Below the pieces are notes generated by a model. That model was given only the letters and a program-made list of their open reading frames with translations, was not told where the DNA came from and searched no databases. A stretch of DNA of 6,604 nt from Desulfamplus sp. (lineage in GTDB: Bacteria; Desulfobacterota; Desulfobacteria; Desulfobacterales; Desulfobacteraceae): contig JADGBP010000132.1 in the NCBI GenBank assembly GCA_015231395.1, forward strand, positions 1-6,604. The letters are read 5' to 3'. The position numbers and the translations under genes are program-made. Numbering within the stretch: position 1 is the first letter of the stretch; each line of letters opens with the position of its first letter. Below are positions 3,445 through 6,604 of the stretch, in pieces.

Positions 3445-5814
3445 TCATTTTCTCAAAAATCCAATCTTCTCTCCTTCTGCATACCGCTTTTTATGACTTG
3501 CTTCATTAACCAACGCACTAACACACTCGTCATGTGTCAACTCATCTGGCGGATAAAAGGCAAAGTTATTTCTGACAACCTTAAAATCACCAGCAGCAAG
3601 TGTTGTTTGTCGTTTTAAGATAGATTCATTTTTAGAATCAAGTTTATCAGCAATCAGCGGGGCTATCATTTTGTTGTAAAAAATCACATTGCCATCACCA
3701 GTGAGATATTTCAGTCCAATTTTATGGCTGAATCTTCTCATTGACGCTGAATCCATCTCAGATAAAAGATTGGTTGTGCAGATCAGGATTCCTCTGAACC
3801 TCTCCATTTGGTTCAAAAACTCGTTGGTAAAGCTGATTTCCCAAGATCTTTGTGCTTTTTCACGATTGAAAAGCATTGAATCAGCTTCATCAAAAACAAG
3901 AACAGCATCCTCTTTTTCAGCCTCTTCAAAAGCAGACCTGATGTTTTTCTCAGTATCTCCAACCCATTTGGATTGAATGTCACTGATTGATTTATACACA
4001 ATGCTTCTATCAATCGTATCGGCTATGTATTTGGCAAGCTCGCTTTTACCTGTGCCGGATTGACCATAAAACAAGATATTCAGGTTGTTGACACTTCCCT
4101 GTCTGCCTGATTTCAAATACTGGTCAAACTTTTTGATTTGAACCATTATCTGTTTAAAATCTCCTTCAATGTTAAGCCCGTCAAGTGAATATGAATCATC
4201 AATACAATCTTTGTCCTTGATACTATCACCGTTATTCAAGAGGGTCTGGTGTGCATCAAGGGTCATTTGAATGGCACTGATAAAGTCTTTTCGTTTTTCG
4301 TCTGCGATTTCGTCATCACCTTTTGTTATTGCAGTAATTTCAACCGCTTTTTTAACAGCAAGATCAATCGCACCAGCACTAACATCATAACGTCTTGCAA
4401 GTTCCTCAAGTTTCTTATTTTCAACAAAATGAGAGCTATCATATCTTTGCAGAACATTCGTCCATAGTTGAACTCGCTGTTTACGGTTAAACGATTTGAA
4501 ATGAATACTGTAAGCAAACCTTCGCATGACTGATGTTTCAATTTCATCAATATGATTGGTAATCCAGACAAACTTTAAATTCGGTTCATCAAGCAAGTCA
4601 TTTAACCACCCTTTATCTTGAGTCTCACCACGCATTGTCCATGCACTTTGAGTATTCAAAATATTGTCTGCTTCATCAACTATTATCAACGGTTTATTAT
4701 TGCTGTTCATGTTAATACAAGCCCTGATTGCTGACTGACGTGCCGAGCTTGTATTATCATTATAATCCCCATCTTCCTCACCTCTTAAAATCTCAAAAGC
4801 TGGACAATCAAGCTGTTCTGCCAACCCTCTTGCAAAACTTGATTTGCCTGACCCAGGTACACCATAAAGCAAAATGTGGTTTGATGACTCACCATTATAA
4901 TTCAGGAGATTCAAAATATGATTTACAACTTTAGGCGATACAAAGTGATAGTCAAGCGGTGTAGTGCTTTTCTGAACAGACTGATAAAATCCCCTTGAAA
5001 AGAGTTTGTCCGCAGGGTGTTGAAGCCAGTTTACAACATCATCTTCAAGGCTAAAGCCATGATGATGGTAATTTATATCCAAAAGTGCAGCTTTTTTCAG
5101 TGAGCCGTGAAGTATTTCGTAGATACTTTTGCAATCATTTCCAAGAATAGCGGTTAGGTATTTTTTGCCTGAATATTGGGTGCTCTTGAGATGTTCGATA
5201 AAATAACCACTCCAGTCTCTACTGATTTCATTGATAAAAAGAAATGTGCAAAGCTCGGTCTCAACATCATTGAGATTGAACATCTTCTGGAACAACTCAA
5301 TATTTAGCTCAAGCTCTCCCTTTTTTTGTCTGTGTTTAAAGCAGTTGATCTTTTTATCCAGGGTCTTAAGAAGAAGAGTTTTAAATTCCTTGAAATACTT
5401 AGAGTCTGTTCTCTTCACAAGCTCCATGATGTCAGGTTGACCAGATTTATCTTTTGGAATATCGCCATAAGTTGATTGACCAAAAGAATCATCAAAGTCG
5501 CTGTCAGGGTCTTCAAATAACGGATTCAACTTTTGGGTTTTACTACTGTTAATTTTCTTTCTTGATTTGCCTTTGAAGATGCACTTTAGAAGGAAATTAG
5601 CAACAACAGCGGTATCCTTTTCAAGTCCCCATGAGACCATTTCCATAGTCTCCTCATCAATGATAAAATGCCTGTCTATGATGCTGTAAAGATAGCCAAG
5701 CACTTTGGTTAAAATGAATTTCTCGTTATCATCGTGCTTGTAGCAGATGGCATTTGAGGCAATATAGTTATATTCTTTTTTGCCTTGTCTTAATGACTTT
5801 GAGATAAGTCCCAT
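3445..5814 (-). CDS. Tandem AAA+ ATPase, 789 residues
   Basis: This is a large cytosolic protein with two AAA+ modules after a novel N-terminal region of about 290 residues. Module 1 has Walker A GVPGSGKSS (318-326, Lys324), Walker B LIIVDEAD (Asp380-Glu381), sensor-1-like WITN and arginines in SVMRRF (Arg431-432). Module 2 has Walker A GQSGTGKSE (584-592, Lys590), a pore-loop-like KWVGDTEKN (Trp617), Walker B VLVFDEADSM (Asp642-Glu643), sensor-1-like CTTN and SMRRF (Arg693-694). Both sites look catalytically complete. Module 2 resembles SpoVK/COG0464-type ATPases that remodel proteins. Module 1 has no obvious aromatic-VG pore loop. Such enzymes usually form hexamers that unfold or thread partners; the target here is unknown. 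An AAGGAGA site lies six to seven bases before the ATG. The divergent WYL regulator gene suggests controlled expression. Several small ORFs overlapping it are shadows. Confidence 0.9.
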   Translation of the reverse strand: MGLISKSLRQGKKEYNYIASNAICYKHDDNEKFILTKVLGYLYSIIDRHFIIDEETMEMVSWGLEKDTAVVANFLLKCIFKGKSRKKINSSKTQKLNPLFEDPDSDFDDSFGQSTYGDIPKDKSGQPDIMELVKRTDSKYFKEFKTLLLKTLDKKINCFKHRQKKGELELNIELFQKMFNLNDVETELCTFLFINEISRDWSGYFIEHLKSTQYSGKKYLTAILGNDCKSIYEILHGSLKKAALLDINYHHHGFSLEDDVVNWLQHPADKLFSRGFYQSVQKSTTPLDYHFVSPKVVNHILNLLNYNGESSNHILLYGVPGSGKSSFARGLAEQLDCPAFEILRGEEDGDYNDNTSSARQSAIRACINMNSNNKPLIIVDEADNILNTQSAWTMRGETQDKGWLNDLLDEPNLKFVWITNHIDEIETSVMRRFAYSIHFKSFNRKQRVQLWTNVLQRYDSSHFVENKKLEELARRYDVSAGAIDLAVKKAVEITAITKGDDEIADEKRKDFISAIQMTLDAHQTLLNNGDSIKDKDCIDDSYSLDGLNIEGDFKQIMVQIKKFDQYLKSGRQGSVNNLNILFYGQSGTGKSELAKYIADTIDRSIVYKSISDIQSKWVGDTEKNIRSAFEEAEKEDAVLVFDEADSMLFNREKAQRSWEISFTNEFLNQMERFRGILICTTNLLSEMDSASMRRFSHKIGLKYLTGDGNVIFYNKMIAPLIADKLDSKNESILKRQTTLAAGDFKVVRNNFAFYPPDELTHDECVSALVNEASHKKRYAEGEKIGFLRK

Positions 5815-5842
5815 GTTTGTTCTCCTTAATTTTAACGGTATA

Positions 5843-5869
5843 ACATCTTTTATATTTCAAGAAAGATGT
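5843..5869. promoter_or_regulatory. Perfect 8-bp inverted repeat, putative operator
   Basis: ACATCTTT (5843-5850) and AAAGATGT (5862-5869) are perfect inverted arms with an 11-base AT-rich spacer, between the divergent ATPase and WYL genes. Arm centres are 19 bases apart, about two helical turns, as expected for a dimeric regulator. The spacer reads CTTGAAATATA on the - strand and continues into TATAAA, a possible -10 for the ATPase gene, so binding there would block it. The WYL protein is the natural candidate binder. Confidence 0.5.
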
Positions 5870-5876
5870 GTCCGTG

Positions 5877-5905
5877 TTGATTGATTTAAGCCAATATAGT
5901 ATGGT
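5877..5905 (+). promoter_or_regulatory. Putative promoter of the WYL regulator gene
   Basis: TTGATT (5877-5882) and TATGGT (5900-5905) are separated by 17 bases. The start would be near 5912, giving a leader of about 75 bases. Three copies of ATGGT (5901, 5924, 5933) and one ATGG-N7-CCAT inverted repeat (5901-5915) lie around and after the -10, possibly further regulatory sites. Inferred from sequence only. Confidence 0.35.
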
Positions 5906-5986
5906 ATCGTTCCATCAGACGTAATGGTAATGATGGTTTTTAAACATTTTTAATTTACAAAGAACTTTAAATATTTCAGGATAGTT

Positions 5987-6604
5987 ATGCCAATAAAACA
6001 AAATGTTGATAAAACTTACGGACAGAAGATAATCCATCTTTTTGCAAAACTTTTATTTTCAGGCGAAAAGCACTCTTTAACCAGACTGAGCCAGATGCTT
6101 GAATGCTCAAAACAAAGTGTTTTACGCATGGTTGATGATATTACCAGAGTCTATGATGTGGTTATTCAGGAAGAGATTGCGGAAGATAGAAAGAAATACT
6201 TTTGGTTGGAAAAGCAGAATAAACGGCTGCCAGCACTGAATCTTTCAACATCAGAATACAATTTATTAAGAATGTGCCACGCTTTTACCGAGCATCTGAT
6301 GGGTGAAAAGCTATTTGAAGAAGCAGCAGGAGCATTAGACAAAAACAGAGCTTTACTTACTGATAGCAATACTGGAGCATCACGTCATTTTGCTGCTATA
6401 ATTCCAGGGACAATTGATTACACCAAACATAAGGAAGTCATATCAAACCTTATAACTGCAATGGAAAAAAGCCTTGTCTGTAAAATCAGCTACAAAAGAG
6501 TATTTGCATCTAAACCTACAATTTTTTACATAAAACCGTTAAAACTTTTTTCTAATAAAGAGACGCTGTATCTTCATGCAAAAATAGAACCAAGACCTTA
6601 TAAA
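5987..6604 (+). CDS. WYL-domain transcriptional regulator, N-terminal helix-turn-helix, 3' partial
   Basis: The frame from the ATG at 5987 stays open to the window edge, giving 206 residues without a stop. AGGA (5978-5981) lies five bases before the ATG. Residues about 12-52 (GQKIIHLFAKLLFSGE..., then LSQMLECSKQSVLRMVDDI) form a winged helix-turn-helix. A helical linker covers about 85-135. From about 140 a WYL domain begins: CKISYKR (165-171), then IKPLKLFSNKETLYLHAK (182-199), in which Leu-Tyr-Leu replaces the name-giving Trp-Tyr-Leu. WYL domains are thought to sense nucleic acid or nucleotide ligands; relatives such as BrxR and CapW repress anti-phage operons. The gene is divergent from the AAA+ ATPase across 172 bases holding a palindrome, so it probably controls that gene and itself. 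The C-terminal part is outside the window. Confidence 0.85.
   Translation, partial: MPIKQNVDKTYGQKIIHLFAKLLFSGEKHSLTRLSQMLECSKQSVLRMVDDITRVYDVVIQEEIAEDRKKYFWLEKQNKRLPALNLSTSEYNLLRMCHAFTEHLMGEKLFEEAAGALDKNRALLTDSNTGASRHFAAIIPGTIDYTKHKEVISNLITAMEKSLVCKISYKRVFASKPTIFYIKPLKLFSNKETLYLHAKIEPRPYK

Noticed and set aside
3266..3618. Two rightward open frames of 76 and 66 residues
   Set aside because: They overlap the antisense 173-residue gene and the end of the ATPase gene, have Ser/Phe/Leu-rich shadow composition and no motif.
3689..5440. Several short open frames on both strands within the ATPase gene
   Set aside because: All lie inside the 789-residue coding frame, which has two complete AAA+ modules; their compositions are typical of shadow frames.
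6166..6369. Leftward 67-residue open frame
   Set aside because: It is antisense to the WYL regulator frame, whose helix-turn-helix and WYL motifs are clear.
1..6604. CRISPR array, tRNA, rRNA or riboswitch
   Set aside because: No regularly spaced direct repeats with unique spacers, no cloverleaf-like arms and no recognised aptamer core were seen by reading both strands.

Overview
The window is AT-rich accessory DNA from a bacterium. Three things suggest a Gram-negative, probably proteobacterial host: a lipobox lipoprotein, a higBA-type toxin-antitoxin pair, and a small protein carrying the ribosome-rescue motif of ArfA. This assignment is inferred; no rRNA or tRNA is present to fix it. Most genes have recognisable Shine-Dalgarno sites, and the genes are small, many of them unfamiliar.

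Left arm (1-2028, + strand): the window opens in the last 32 codons of a tyrosine recombinase, with the catalytic His and Tyr visible. A toxin-first HigB/HigA-like pair follows, with an inverted repeat over its likely promoter. Then come a zinc-ribbon protein whose C-terminal half is a strict ten-residue repeat, an unrecognised 118-residue protein, and a short His/Arg-rich lipoprotein. A recombinase end next to an addiction module and small cargo genes is typical of an integrated island.

Centre (2079-2833, - strand): three tightly packed genes read leftward. The first is a 52-residue ORF with the ArfA-like motif KKGKGSYRR. The second is a small antitoxin-like protein with a very strong Shine-Dalgarno. 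The third is a RelE/ParE-superfamily toxin. An extended -10 box overlapping the stop codon of the gene upstream could drive them. A possible ribosome-rescue factor beside a likely ribosome-dependent mRNA-cleaving toxin is the most unusual arrangement in the window.

Right arm (2863-6604): on the - strand lie an unrecognised 173-residue protein and a 789-residue protein with two AAA+ ATPase modules. Facing away from these on the + strand is a helix-turn-helix/WYL regulator that runs off the right edge. The 172-bp divergent region holds a perfect 8-bp inverted repeat with an 11-bp spacer, a plausible operator. WYL regulators often control stress or anti-phage genes, so the tandem ATPase, possibly with the 173-residue protein, is a candidate inducible accessory or defence unit. 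Its function cannot be read from this window.
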